DNA of 64,000 nt from an uncultured Chryseobacterium sp. (lineage in GTDB: Bacteria; Bacteroidota; Bacteroidia; Flavobacteriales; Weeksellaceae), in NCBI GenBank assembly GCA_913778505.1, contig CAJYWD010000004.1, forward strand, positions 1 to 64,000, written 5' to 3'. Under the pieces are notes generated by a model that was not told where the DNA came from, did not search any database, and was given only the letters and a program-made list of their open reading frames with translations. Shown here in pieces: positions 40,408 through 49,726 of this stretch (the first letter of the stretch is position 1; every line of letters begins with the position of its first letter). Both the position numbers and the translations under genes were made by a program.

Positions 40408-42702
40408 ATGTTTCCAAGAAAGTTCATTTTATTTCTGCCCGTTTTTCTCGCTTCATTATTCAGTTCCCAGAAATTAAACTTAGTCAAATTTGTGAATCCA
40501 ATTATCGGTACTGAAAAAATGGGTCATACTTTTCCCGGTGCAACCGTTCCTTTTGGAGCCGTTCAACTAAGTCCTGAAACCGACACTTTATCTTATGAAG
40601 TCAAAGGGAAATACAATCCTGATGTTTATAAATATTGCGCCGGATATCGCTATGAAGATAAAACGATTGTCGGATTTTCGCACACGCATTTTAGCGGAAC
40701 GGGACATTCGGATTTGGGTGATTTTCTGATAATGCCAACGGTTGGAACATTAAAACTGAATCCCGGAACTGCACAAAATCCGGGAAGTGGATTTCGTTCC
40801 AGATTTTCTCATCAGAATGAAAAATCCGAAGCCGGATATTATAAAGTAAAACTCGATGATTCTAATATTTTAGCTGAATTAACAGCAACAACTAGAGTTG
40901 GATTTCATCAATACACATTTCCCAAATCTGATGATGCACACATCATTTTAGATTTGATGTCCGGAATTTACAATTATGACGATAAGAATGTCTGGACTTA
41001 TGTGAGAATCGAAAATGACCACAGAATCACAGGCTACCGACAAACCAATGGCTGGGCAAGAACGAGAACTGTCTATTTTGCAATGGAATTTTCGAAGCCT
41101 TTTAAATCTTACGGCCAGAAAAATTTTGATAACAAACAAGCTTACAGAGGTTTTTGGAGAAAGTGGAATCAGGATGAGAATTTCCCCGAGATTGCCGGAA
41201 AGAAAATCAGAATGCATTTTGATTTTGACACTCAGGACAATGAAAAGGTTCAAATCAAATTTGCGCTTTCTCCGGTCAGTCAGGCCAATGCGCTGGAAAA
41301 TCTACAGAAAGAAACGCCGGATTGGAACTTTGAAAATGTGAAATCTCAGGCTCAAAATGATTGGAATAGCGAACTCAATAAAATCGTTGTCAATACATTA
41401 AACGACGATGATAAAGTGAATTTTTATACGGCGATGTATCACACGTTCATCAATCCTACCACTTATATGGACATCAACGGAGAGTATAAAGGTCTTGACC
41501 AGAATGTTCATCAGGCAAAAGATTTTACGAATTACACAACATTTTCACTCTGGGACACATATCGTGCTTTGCATCCGCTTTTCAACATCATTCAGCCAAA
41601 AAGAAATGATGATATGATAAAATCGATGCTGGCGCATTATGACCAATTCAGTTTGAAAACGTTGCCGGTCTGGTCGCATTATGCCAATGAAAACTGGTGT
41701 ATGAGCGGTTATCATTCGGTTGCTTTGATTGCGGATGCCATTATTAAAAATACATTTACAGGAAATCCCGAAGAAGCATTGAAAGCTTGTATCGCCACGT
41801 CCAACAAGAGAAATTACGAAGGCATCGGTGAATATGTTGATAAAGGTTATATCTCGGCCGAGAAAAACGGAACGTCTGTTTCTAACACTTTAGAATATGC
41901 TTATGACGATTGGGCCATCGCACAAATCGCTAAAAAATTAGGCAAAACTGATATTTATAATGAATATTTGAAACGTTCTGAAAACTGGAAAAATGTCTTC
42001 GACCAATCGATTGGTTTTATGAGGCCGAGATTGTCGGACGGCACTTTCAAAAAAGAATTTGATTTGCTGAGCACCCACGGACAAGGCTTCATTGAAGGAA
42101 ATTCGTGGAATTACAGTTTCTTCGTTCCTCACAATCCGAATGGTTTGATGGATGCAATGGGCGGAAAAAAGAAATTCGGAGACAATCTTGATCAATTATT
42201 CACAATGCATTTGCCCGATGAGTTTTTTGCTGATACCGAAGATATCACTCGAGAAGGAATTATCGGTGGTTATGTTCATGGCAACGAACCTGCGCATCAC
42301 GTTGCCTATCTTTACAATGTTGCGGGTCAGCCTTGGAAAACGCAGTCTCAAATCCGCAAAATTCTGACGATGCAATACAAAGCAAAACCTGATGGATTAG
42401 GCGGAAATGATGATTGTGGACAAATGAGTGCCTGGTATATTTTCAGCAGTTTAGGATTCTATCCTGTTTGGCCGGGCTCGGATGAATACTGGATCGGCAG
42501 TCCTAGAATTGTGAATGCAAAACTGAATCTGGAGAACGGAAAATCTTTTGAAATCGAAGTTAAAAATCAATCCGAAAAGAACGTTTACATCGAAAAAATG
42601 GAGCTGAATGGTAAACCTTTTGAAGGCTACAGATTAAAGCATGAAGATATTATGCGCGGCGGAAAACTGGTTTTCTATATGAATTATAAGCTGAAGAAAT
42701 AA
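40408..42702 (+). CDS. glycoside hydrolase family 92 alpha-mannosidase
   Basis: The 764-residue protein has a signal peptide (to about residue 21) and is GH92 throughout. It starts VKFVNPIIGTEKMGHTFPGA, contains GFSHTHFSGTGHSDLGDF near 90-107 and FSLWDTYRALHPL near 375, and ends with LGGNDDCGQMSAWYIFSSLG and FYPVWPGSDEYWIGSP. GH92 enzymes are calcium-dependent exo-alpha-mannosidases, mostly alpha-1,2, acting on N-glycans or mannans. There is no SusC/SusD pair or other glycan gene beside it, so it is not in a typical polysaccharide utilisation locus. Confidence 0.93.
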   Translation: MFPRKFILFLPVFLASLFSSQKLNLVKFVNPIIGTEKMGHTFPGATVPFGAVQLSPETDTLSYEVKGKYNPDVYKYCAGYRYEDKTIVGFSHTHFSGTGHSDLGDFLIMPTVGTLKLNPGTAQNPGSGFRSRFSHQNEKSEAGYYKVKLDDSNILAELTATTRVGFHQYTFPKSDDAHIILDLMSGIYNYDDKNVWTYVRIENDHRITGYRQTNGWARTRTVYFAMEFSKPFKSYGQKNFDNKQAYRGFWRKWNQDENFPEIAGKKIRMHFDFDTQDNEKVQIKFALSPVSQANALENLQKETPDWNFENVKSQAQNDWNSELNKIVVNTLNDDDKVNFYTAMYHTFINPTTYMDINGEYKGLDQNVHQAKDFTNYTTFSLWDTYRALHPLFNIIQPKRNDDMIKSMLAHYDQFSLKTLPVWSHYANENWCMSGYHSVALIADAIIKNTFTGNPEEALKACIATSNKRNYEGIGEYVDKGYISAEKNGTSVSNTLEYAYDDWAIAQIAKKLGKTDIYNEYLKRSENWKNVFDQSIGFMRPRLSDGTFKKEFDLLSTHGQGFIEGNSWNYSFFVPHNPNGLMDAMGGKKKFGDNLDQLFTMHLPDEFFADTEDITREGIIGGYVHGNEPAHHVAYLYNVAGQPWKTQSQIRKILTMQYKAKPDGLGGNDDCGQMSAWYIFSSLGFYPVWPGSDEYWIGSPRIVNAKLNLENGKSFEIEVKNQSEKNVYIEKMELNGKPFEGYRLKHEDIMRGGKLVFYMNYKLKK

Positions 42703-42725
42703 ATCGGATTCTTGTCAGAATAGAT

Positions 42726-42733
42726 TATTTTTG
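42726..42733 (+). promoter_or_regulatory. -7 element TATTTTTG of the flippase gene
   Basis: TATTTTTG ends 14 bases before the TTG start codon at 42748. No good -33 TTG is found at 17-21 bp. Confidence 0.45.
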
Positions 42734-42747
42734 CAAAAATTTTTGAA

Positions 42748-44205
42748 TTGAAGAAACTTCTCGGACAAACTGCGCTTTATGGATTAACAACTGTGATTAT
42801 CAGACTGTTTCCGTTTGTTATCAATCCAATTATTACGAGAACTTTCGGACCATCTGCTTATTCGCCTTACGCCGATTTTTATTCTGTGGCCGGCGTTATT
42901 GCCGTCCTTCTGACACACGGAATGGAAACCACTTTTTTCCGGTTTGCTTTAGATGAAAAAGATGACCGTAAACTGATTTCCACATCATTTTTCAGTGTTT
43001 TGGCTGTAACATCGGTCTATTTATTTTTCACCTTGATTTACAGGCAACCTTTAGCTATTGCTTTCAAAACGCCGGACCAGGTAGATTTATTAGCGATTTT
43101 GACCGTGACTTTGGCTCTCGATGCTTTTTGTGCAATGCCTTTTGTAATGCTTAGGAAAAACGAAAGACCTTTAAAATACGCCGGAATCAGAATCACGAAC
43201 GGAATCATTAATTTTCTTTTAGTCGTATTTTTCATCATCATTCTACCAAAATATCCCAATGGAATTTTCGGGTTAAAATATAGTCAGCAATTCGGAATCG
43301 GATATGTTTTCGTGGCAAATCTGGTGGCCAGCGCTATTACTTTTTTAATGTTGTCTCAGGAATTATTCATTGCAAGAATCAAATATTTTTCTTTGGAACT
43401 CTGGAAAAAAATGATAAAATATTCCTGGCCGATTACCATTGCCGGACTGGCCGGAATCATCAACGAAACCTTTGACAGACAGTTTCTTAAGTTTTTGTTA
43501 CCAGAAGACATCGGGCGGCACGAGCTGGGCGTTTATGGCGGTGTGGCCAAGGTTGTGACGTTCGTCATTCTTTTCAGACAGGCCTACGCCCTGGGAATTG
43601 AGCCGTTTTTTTTCAGTAATTCCAAGAAAGATAATGCAAAGGACATGTACGTCCGCCTGATGGATATATTTATTGCGGTAAACTGTATGATCGTGCTCTT
43701 CCTCTCCGTGAATCTCTATTGGATTGCCAAAGTCTATATCAACAATCCGGAATATTACGAAGGCATCGGAATTTTACCGATTCTGTTTTTTGCAAGTTTA
43801 TTTTTAGGCATCTATCTCAATCTTTCCATTTGGTACAAACTGACTGATAAAACCATTGTCGGAGCCTATATCTCCGCAGTTGGAGTCGTGATTACTATCA
43901 TCATTAATTTTTATTTTATTCCAAAATATGGCTACTGGGCTTCTACGTGGGCAACCATTGCCAGTTACTTTACCATGATGATCATCTCCTACGTTTGGGG
44001 ACAAAAAAAATATCCCGTCCCGTATCACCTTTATAAGAACATAACCGTGATTTTAGTGACACTCGTAACATCTTTGGCATGTTATCAATATTTAAAAGAA
44101 AACATTTGGATAGGTAACCTGATATTTCTAATTTTGGCAACATTCTTGCTAATGCAGGAACGACTTATACCGCGCAAATTTTTAAAGATATTCGGGATTA
44201 AGTGA
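42748..44205 (+). CDS. polysaccharide biosynthesis flippase (Wzx/MATE-like)
   Basis: The 485-residue protein has about fourteen hydrophobic segments and the family N-terminus MKKLLGQTALYGLTTVIIRL with FVINPIITRTFGPSAYSPYA. It belongs to the MVF/polysaccharide-transport superfamily, which flips lipid-linked oligosaccharides across the inner membrane. The start codon is TTG at 42748. No in-frame ATG precedes the conserved start. A nucleotidyltransferase gene follows on the same strand, which fits a surface-glycan context. Confidence 0.88.
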   Translation: MKKLLGQTALYGLTTVIIRLFPFVINPIITRTFGPSAYSPYADFYSVAGVIAVLLTHGMETTFFRFALDEKDDRKLISTSFFSVLAVTSVYLFFTLIYRQPLAIAFKTPDQVDLLAILTVTLALDAFCAMPFVMLRKNERPLKYAGIRITNGIINFLLVVFFIIILPKYPNGIFGLKYSQQFGIGYVFVANLVASAITFLMLSQELFIARIKYFSLELWKKMIKYSWPITIAGLAGIINETFDRQFLKFLLPEDIGRHELGVYGGVAKVVTFVILFRQAYALGIEPFFFSNSKKDNAKDMYVRLMDIFIAVNCMIVLFLSVNLYWIAKVYINNPEYYEGIGILPILFFASLFLGIYLNLSIWYKLTDKTIVGAYISAVGVVITIIINFYFIPKYGYWASTWATIASYFTMMIISYVWGQKKYPVPYHLYKNITVILVTLVTSLACYQYLKENIWIGNLIFLILATFLLMQERLIPRKFLKIFGIK

Positions 44206-44259
44206 CAATATGATAATAGAGAGCCTTTGGGCAAAAGAAAAACAGATAACAACTAATTT

Positions 44260-45279
44260 ATGAAGATAATTGTACCTATGGCTGGGCGTGGCTCCAGACT
44301 GAGACCCCATACATTAACAGTTCCTAAGCCTCTGATTCCGATTGCAGGAAAACCAATTGTACAGAGATTGGTGGAAGATATTGCAAAAGTTGCCAATCAA
44401 CCTATCGAGGAAATAGCGTTCATCATCGGAGATTTTGGACCGGAAGTAGAGGCATCATTAATTAAAGTAGCTGAAAACCTTGGTGCAAAAGGAAGCATCT
44501 ACACGCAAAATGAACCATTGGGAACAGCACATGCCATAAACTGTGCAAAGGACAGCATGTCCGGACCTGTAATCATAGCTTTTGCAGATACATTATTCCG
44601 CGCCGACTTCCACCTGGACACCAATGCAGATGGTGTGATCTGGGTCAAGAAAGTAGAGGATCCTTCCGCTTTCGGAGTTGTTAAATTGGATGACTATGGC
44701 TTCATTACCGATTTTGTAGAAAAACCGAAGGAATTTGTTTCCGACCTTGCAATTATTGGAATTTATTACTTTAATTCTGCAGAAAAACTAATGACTGAAA
44801 TCAATTACATCATGGAAAATGACATCCGTGAAGGTGGTGAATATCAACTAACTACAGCATTGGAAAATCTAAGATCAAAAGGTGCCAAATTCTCTTTAGG
44901 GAAAGTGGACGACTGGATGGACTGTGGTAATAAGAATGTAACCATACAGACCAACAGTAAAATTTTGGATTACGAAAAAGAAAGTATGGCCAAGTATCCG
45001 GATTCTGCGGTGATTGAGAACAGTTTGATTATTCCGCCATGCTACATCGGCGAAAATGTAAAAATAACCAATTCCAAGATCGGACCTTATGTTTCTCTGG
45101 GTAACAATACCAAAATTCACAATTCTAACATAGAAAACTCGCTGATCCAGGGAAGCACCATTATTGACCACGGAAACCTGAGTAACTCTATGATCGGAAA
45201 CTCTGCACAATACTTCGGTGTCTCCAGAGAAATTTCTTTGGGGGATTATTCCGTTTTGGATTTCCTTTCCAAAGATTAA
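44260..45279 (+). CDS. NDP-sugar nucleotidyltransferase
   Basis: The 339-residue protein begins with the signature MAGRGSRLRPHTLTVPKPLIPIAGKP, split across residues 7-32, followed by FADTLFR with the metal-binding Asp and VEKPKEF. It ends with a left-handed beta-helix of hexapeptide repeats (IIPPCYIGENVKITNSKIGP). The fold is that of glucose-1-phosphate thymidylyl-, uridylyl- or mannose-1-phosphate guanylyltransferases. Exact sugar and nucleotide cannot be told. Together with the flippase upstream it points to surface polysaccharide synthesis. Confidence 0.88.
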   Translation: MKIIVPMAGRGSRLRPHTLTVPKPLIPIAGKPIVQRLVEDIAKVANQPIEEIAFIIGDFGPEVEASLIKVAENLGAKGSIYTQNEPLGTAHAINCAKDSMSGPVIIAFADTLFRADFHLDTNADGVIWVKKVEDPSAFGVVKLDDYGFITDFVEKPKEFVSDLAIIGIYYFNSAEKLMTEINYIMENDIREGGEYQLTTALENLRSKGAKFSLGKVDDWMDCGNKNVTIQTNSKILDYEKESMAKYPDSAVIENSLIIPPCYIGENVKITNSKIGPYVSLGNNTKIHNSNIENSLIQGSTIIDHGNLSNSMIGNSAQYFGVSREISLGDYSVLDFLSKD

Positions 45280-45301
45280 TTCCAAAGCATTTATTAAATA
45301 T

Positions 45302-45336
45302 CAACTTTGCCGTTTCTGCGGCAAAGTTTTGTTTTT
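45302..45336 (+). terminator. terminator after the nucleotidyltransferase gene
   Basis: AACTTTGCCG and CGGCAAAGTT form a perfect ten-pair stem with a six-base loop, followed by TTGTTTTTT. Confidence 0.9.
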
Positions 45337-45408
45337 TATTAACTAATCTTACGGAAATATTAAACCCCATTTGGCGTTAATATTGTAAGTTTTTTACCAA
45401 AAATCATT

Positions 45409-46209
45409 ATGAAATCATCAGCTTTATCTATATTTTTCGCTTTGGCACTGGCATCCTGCGCCACTCAAAATAAATCAGTGAATCAAACACCGGTAAGCAC
45501 CACAAAACCCATTGAAAATAACAGTCAGTTTTTTTCATCCATTGGTAAGAAATCCACATTTGATGCAGTAAAAATCAATAGTAAGATTGATGCAAGAACC
45601 GGAGCTTTCATTCCAACTTTGGACGCTGTGATTTACATAGAAAATGGCCAGAAAATCTGGATGAACCTTACAGCAGTCATTCTCCAGGCGGCGCGCGGCG
45701 TTGCGACACCGCAAGGCGTTAAAGGTTACTATAAATTGGATAAGACCTACATCGATTCCGATTTTGCATACCTTAATAAACTTCTCAATGTCAACTTTAT
45801 AGATTACAATTCACTACAAAACCTGCTGCTTGGCAAAACATTCATTCCTGTCTCCGAAAGCAATTTTAATCTGACTAAAAATGCTCAAGGCTTTAGTTTA
45901 ACATCCAAAGAAACGCAGAAAATCACAGAAAACGGAAAAACAACGGAATACAATATCGCGCTGGATTATGACAATGATCTTAATCTGACTCACGTTTTGT
46001 TGTCCAATGTACAAAATAATGACCAGCTGGAAATCAATTATTCTAACAGGGAAATACTCAATAATGAGAGCTTTCCAAAAAATGTTAAAATAATTATAAA
46101 AGCTAAGAAAACGGACGAAATCTTGATTGAAAATACGAAATTTGACTTTTCCCTTATGGAGACGCCTTACAGTGTTCCTGCCAACTACAAAAAGACAGAA
46201 ATTAAATGA
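45409..46209 (+). CDS. DUF4292 lipoprotein
   Basis: The 266-residue protein has a lipoprotein signal (ALALASC, lipidated Cys17). The body matches DUF4292: KINSKIDARTGAFIPTLDAV, IWMNLTAVILQAARGVATPQ and YYKLDKTYIDSDFAYLNKL. The family resembles LolA/LolB-type folds that handle lipoproteins or lipids at the outer membrane, but its function is unproven. It overlaps the EnvC-like gene by four bases, so the two are made together. Confidence 0.88.
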   Translation: MKSSALSIFFALALASCATQNKSVNQTPVSTTKPIENNSQFFSSIGKKSTFDAVKINSKIDARTGAFIPTLDAVIYIENGQKIWMNLTAVILQAARGVATPQGVKGYYKLDKTYIDSDFAYLNKLLNVNFIDYNSLQNLLLGKTFIPVSESNFNLTKNAQGFSLTSKETQKITENGKTTEYNIALDYDNDLNLTHVLLSNVQNNDQLEINYSNREILNNESFPKNVKIIIKAKKTDEILIENTKFDFSLMETPYSVPANYKKTEIK

Positions 46210-47741
46210 TTAAGAAATTAAGTTTTTTCATAAGTATTTTAGTTTTCGGAGGCGTTTTTGCACAGAAAGACAAAGAACAACTTCAGAAACAAAATGCTGA
46301 ACTCAAGAAGCAGATTTCTACCCTCAATGCCACATTGAATCAGACTAAACAAGAATCCAAACTTTCCGTAGCATACCTCAATGCCGTCAATCAGAAACTG
46401 ACACTCCGCGAAAAAGTTTATAACAATACCCAGAAAGAAAAAAGATTTATTGAGGATGACATTTACAAACGTCAGCTCGAAATCAACAAAAATAACCGCG
46501 AGCTGAAAGTTCTGAGAAAAAATTATGCCGACATTCTCGTCAAAGCTTATAAAACCAAAGGTGTACAGAACAAAGTAACTTTTATCCTGTCATCAAAAAA
46601 CCTGGGTGAAGCGCTTAAAAGAATGGAATACCTGAAGCGCTACTCGGAATATCAGGACAAAAAAGCGGCTGAAATCACAAATAAAGCCAAAGAAATCCAG
46701 AAAAATATTGCGCTCAAGAAAAAGTATGTTGGCGAAAAAGACAACCTGCTTCTTTCACAGAAAAAGGAACTCACTACCATTGAGATCGAGAGAAAGCAAA
46801 AACAGGATCTGCTAAACGAATTCAAAAAAAATGAGTCTAAACTAACTGCCGAACTGAGACAGAAACAGACGCAATCCAAAGAGCTGGAGCGACAGATCAG
46901 AAGCATCATCGCCGAGGAGATCAGAATCGCCAAAGCCAAAGAGGAAGCAGAACGAAAAGCCGAAGCCGAAAGAAAAAGGCTTGCAGACCTGGCTGCGAAA
47001 AAAGAAAAAGAAAGGATTGAGGCAGAAAACCGCGCAAGATTGGCGGCCGCAGAAGCCGAAAGAAAAAAAGCAGAAGCAGACGCCAAACGCGCTGCAGATC
47101 TCGCTGCCAGAAGAGTGGAGGAAGAAAGAAAAGTGGCGGAATCTAACAAAGCTGCAGAACGAAAAGAAGCCGCAGAACGCGCATCCCGAGAGGCTGCAGA
47201 ACGTGCCAAGGCAGCCAATGAAAAGTTAGCCGCCGCCAAAGCCAATGAAGCAGCCATCAATAAAAACACCGAAGATGCCAAAGATGCCGCGGAGAAGAAG
47301 GTGATGAAGAGTTATGGAGTCGGATCTACGATAGGAAATGATTTTGCAGAAAACAGAGGCAGAATGAGCTTTCCTGTAGATCGCGGAACGGTGACACACC
47401 GCTTTGGAAGGCAGCCACATCCTGTATTTAAAAATATCGTAGAAGAAAATACAGGAATCAAAATATCCGTAGCGCCCGGAACCAAAGCCAGATGCGTTTT
47501 CCCTGGTGTAGTTTCAACTATTCAGGTAATCAACGGCAGTAGAACTGTATTTGTGAAACATGGTAATTATTTTACGATTTACTCAAATCTTAGCAATACT
47601 TACGTGAAGGCTAACCAACAGGTTTCCGCAGGAACGCTGATTGGTGAAATTGGAAGTGATTTTGATGGGTCTATCACTTTAGATTTTCAAATTTGGAACG
47701 GACAGACACCCGTTGATCCATTAGGTTGGGTTTCGTATTAA
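46206..47741 (+). CDS. EnvC-like coiled-coil protein with degenerate LytM domain
   Basis: The 511-residue exported protein has a signal peptide (to about residue 20), a long coiled coil with an Ala/Glu/Lys/Arg-rich middle (about 20-360) and a C-terminal LytM (M23) domain from about 385. The zinc ligands of active LytM enzymes are missing: GIKISVAPG instead of GxDxxxxxG, YSNL instead of YxHL, and LDFQIW instead of LHFEIR. This matches EnvC/NlpD-type activators, which switch on cell-wall amidases rather than cut peptidoglycan. The amidase at 19899-20480 is a plausible target. Confidence 0.88.
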   Translation: MIKKLSFFISILVFGGVFAQKDKEQLQKQNAELKKQISTLNATLNQTKQESKLSVAYLNAVNQKLTLREKVYNNTQKEKRFIEDDIYKRQLEINKNNRELKVLRKNYADILVKAYKTKGVQNKVTFILSSKNLGEALKRMEYLKRYSEYQDKKAAEITNKAKEIQKNIALKKKYVGEKDNLLLSQKKELTTIEIERKQKQDLLNEFKKNESKLTAELRQKQTQSKELERQIRSIIAEEIRIAKAKEEAERKAEAERKRLADLAAKKEKERIEAENRARLAAAEAERKKAEADAKRAADLAARRVEEERKVAESNKAAERKEAAERASREAAERAKAANEKLAAAKANEAAINKNTEDAKDAAEKKVMKSYGVGSTIGNDFAENRGRMSFPVDRGTVTHRFGRQPHPVFKNIVEENTGIKISVAPGTKARCVFPGVVSTIQVINGSRTVFVKHGNYFTIYSNLSNTYVKANQQVSAGTLIGEIGSDFDGSITLDFQIWNGQTPVDPLGWVSY

Positions 47742-47771
47742 AAAATAATATAACTTTGTAAAAAAAATAAG

Positions 47772-47978
47772 ATGACAATATCCACAGTTATTTTAAGCTT
47801 ATCATGGCAACATATTTTAATTGTTGCTTTGATACTCCTTTTGCTATTCGGCGGTAAAAAAATCCCTGAATTGATGAAAGGTCTGGGTTCCGGTATTAAG
47901 GAATTTAAAGATGCTGTAAAAGAAGAGGACAAAAAACCAAACAACTCTTCTACAAACTCAACCCCGAATAATCCTTAA
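47772..47978 (+). CDS. tatA: twin-arginine translocase subunit TatA/E
   Basis: The 68-residue protein has one N-terminal membrane helix ([15 protein letters not shown]), the hinge [16 protein letters not shown], an amphipathic helix and a polar Asn/Ser/Pro tail. TatA forms the pore of the pathway that exports folded proteins. TatB and TatC are not in the window. It lies 30 bp after the EnvC-like gene and 13 bp before the DUF4254 gene, inside an apparent operon. Confidence 0.93.
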   Translation: MTISTVILSLSWQHILIVALILLLLFGGKKIPELMKGLGSGIKEFKDAVKEEDKKPNNSSTNSTPNNP

Positions 47979-47991
47979 GAAGATATTTTAA

Positions 47992-48606
47992 ATGAGTTTT
48001 ACAGAGAGCGCCTGGAAAATCTTCAATCAATCTGTTGAAGATTACCATATCAATGATGATGTTAACTCCTTAGAAAACAATCCATTCCAGACAGGCAGTT
48101 TGGAATGGATTTTGTATTCAAAAAACTGGATTGATACCGTTCAGTGGCATTTGGAAGATATCATACGCGAAGAGGATATCGACCCCTCTGAAGCATTGAA
48201 AATCAAGAGAAGAATTGACAGCCTTAATCAGAAGAGAACCGATTTGGTAGAACAAATTGATTTCTGGTTTTATAAAAAGTACGAGTCCGTTATTCCCAAT
48301 TCCGATGCCCGAATCAACAGTGAAACACCGGCCTGGTCCATTGACAGGTTCTCAATTCTGAGCCTGAAAATTTACCACATGTCTATCGAAGCTTCACGTC
48401 AGGATGCGTCAGAGGATCATAAGCAAAAATGTAATGACAAATTGCAGATCCTTCTTGAACAAAAAAATGACCTATCTACAGCGATAGACCAACTGCTTGC
48501 TGATGTAGAGAATGGTAACGTTAAGATGAAGCTTTATAAGCAAATGAAAATGTATAATGATGAAAGTCTTAATCCAATCCTGTATCAAAAAATGCAGAAA
48601 AAATGA
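47992..48606 (+). CDS. DUF4254 domain protein
   Basis: The 204-residue protein is largely helical with no signal peptide. It contains the family pattern: NPFQTGSLEWILYSKNWIDT, WHLEDIIREEDIDP, KIKRRIDSLNQKRTDLVEQI and SETPAWSIDRFSILSLKIYH. DUF4254 proteins are widespread in Bacteroidetes, often near lipopolysaccharide glycosyltransferase genes, with no proven function. It overlaps the next gene by four bases. Confidence 0.88.
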   Translation: MSFTESAWKIFNQSVEDYHINDDVNSLENNPFQTGSLEWILYSKNWIDTVQWHLEDIIREEDIDPSEALKIKRRIDSLNQKRTDLVEQIDFWFYKKYESVIPNSDARINSETPAWSIDRFSILSLKIYHMSIEASRQDASEDHKQKCNDKLQILLEQKNDLSTAIDQLLADVENGNVKMKLYKQMKMYNDESLNPILYQKMQKK

Positions 48607-49061
48607 AAAGTTTTCACAAACTTTTAGTCATATTAATAATTAGTTTAGTCAGCTCGTGCTCCACATCATCATCAGTTTCTGATGATTTACATTCCGGCGC
48701 AGTGTCTGACTCATTTGCATATCTGTCGCCGGAGGCAATTGTTTACGCGTCATCTATTTCCAACCTTGTTTCCACATTCCCAAAATTCAGAAATGATGCT
48801 GTCAATCGTGAAGTGAGCGCGCTTAAAACGTCACTGACTTCGTACTTGAATGCGACTCGTGATTTTAACGTTTCCGGTAAGCGGAAATCGATGGATGATT
48901 TTGAGAAATATTACAAGAAAATCCAGAAACTGCGCAAGTTTATGACCAAGGATGACGATGATGTTCTGAATCGTTACATGGTAAAAATCAAAACCAGCAT
49001 CAACTTGCTGGAAGCGTCTCAGTCTAAAACAATTGAGACCAACTCTATGTCTTCTAATTAA
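48603..49061 (+). CDS. small lipoprotein, function unknown
   Basis: The 152-residue protein has a lipoprotein signal ending VSSC (lipidated Cys19), then a Ser-rich linker. The remainder is a helical region with VNREVSALKTSLTSYLNATR and FEKYYKKIQKLRKFMTKDDD. I recognise no family. It overlaps the DUF4254 gene and precedes ribA by 16 bp, so it belongs to the same transcript. It is probably an outer-membrane or periplasmic lipoprotein. Confidence 0.75.
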   Translation: MKSFHKLLVILIISLVSSCSTSSSVSDDLHSGAVSDSFAYLSPEAIVYASSISNLVSTFPKFRNDAVNREVSALKTSLTSYLNATRDFNVSGKRKSMDDFEKYYKKIQKLRKFMTKDDDDVLNRYMVKIKTSINLLEASQSKTIETNSMSSN

Positions 49062-49077
49062 TAGCCTTAATACTTCA

Positions 49078-49677
49078 ATGTTAAAGACACAAGCACAAGC
49101 TAATGTTCCCACGGATTTTGGAGAGTTCAAAATGATTGCATTCTCGGAAGATGAAAAAAACTGGATGCCACACATGGCACTTATCGCAAAAAATACTGAT
49201 CTGTCCAAACCCGTGAATGTGAGGATCCATTCCGAATGTATAACTGGCGAAGTATTTCACTCGCAGAAATGCGAATGCGGCCAGCAGCTGAATTCTGCTA
49301 TGGAATATATGCAGAATAATGGTGGAATTATTATCTATCTAAGGCAGGAAGGCCGGAACATCGGTATCATCAATAAACTCAAGGCTTATGCGCTGCAGGA
49401 AAAGGGCCTGGATACCGTGCAGGCCAATTTGCAGCTGGGTTTACCGGCGGATGACCGTGACTTTGGTGTCGCCATTGAAATGCTGGAAGAGATTGGTGTA
49501 AAAAGCTTAAACCTAATGACCAACAACCCGGATAAGATCCAGTTCATCAAGGACAGCAACATTGAATTTAACTCCCGAATCCCCTTGCAAATTAAGTCTA
49601 ACGCTGCAAGTGCCTCTTATCTGAAAACCAAGAAAGAGTATTTCGGACATCTTCTGGATGACGAGGAAACCAAGTAA
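49078..49677 (+). CDS. ribA: GTP cyclohydrolase II
   Basis: The 199-residue enzyme opens GTP to start riboflavin synthesis. It keeps all the catalytic features: zinc cysteines C54, C65 and C67 in SECITGEVFHSQKCECG, the RQEGRNIGIINKLKAYALQ segment, VQANLQLGLPADDRDF and NLMTNNPDK. These cysteine positions coincide with E. coli RibA. It complements the RibB fusion at 34252-35373, whose RibA half has lost these residues. The ATG at 49078 is chosen over an upstream frame that overlaps the lipoprotein gene. A strong terminator follows. Confidence 0.95.
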   Translation: MLKTQAQANVPTDFGEFKMIAFSEDEKNWMPHMALIAKNTDLSKPVNVRIHSECITGEVFHSQKCECGQQLNSAMEYMQNNGGIIIYLRQEGRNIGIINKLKAYALQEKGLDTVQANLQLGLPADDRDFGVAIEMLEEIGVKSLNLMTNNPDKIQFIKDSNIEFNSRIPLQIKSNAASASYLKTKKEYFGHLLDDEETK

Positions 49678-49680
49678 AAT

Positions 49681-49707
49681 AAAAAAACCGTCTTCCGACG
49701 GTTTTTT
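49681..49707. terminator. terminator after ribA
   Basis: ACCGTC and GACGGT form a stem with a TTCC loop, preceded by an A run and followed by seven T. It can serve both ribA and the converging HU gene. Confidence 0.9.
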
Positions 49708-49726
49708 TGAATTCAGATGGATTCAA

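Noticed and set aside
46652-47281. A 209-codon Ser/Ala-rich frame on the minus strand
   Set aside because: It is the complement of the Ala/Glu/Lys-rich coiled coil of the EnvC-like gene, a common artefact.
46926-47290. Coding tandem repeat or TolA-like domain in the EnvC-like protein
   Set aside because: The AEAERKR-type stretch is an ordinary charged coiled coil without a fixed repeat length.
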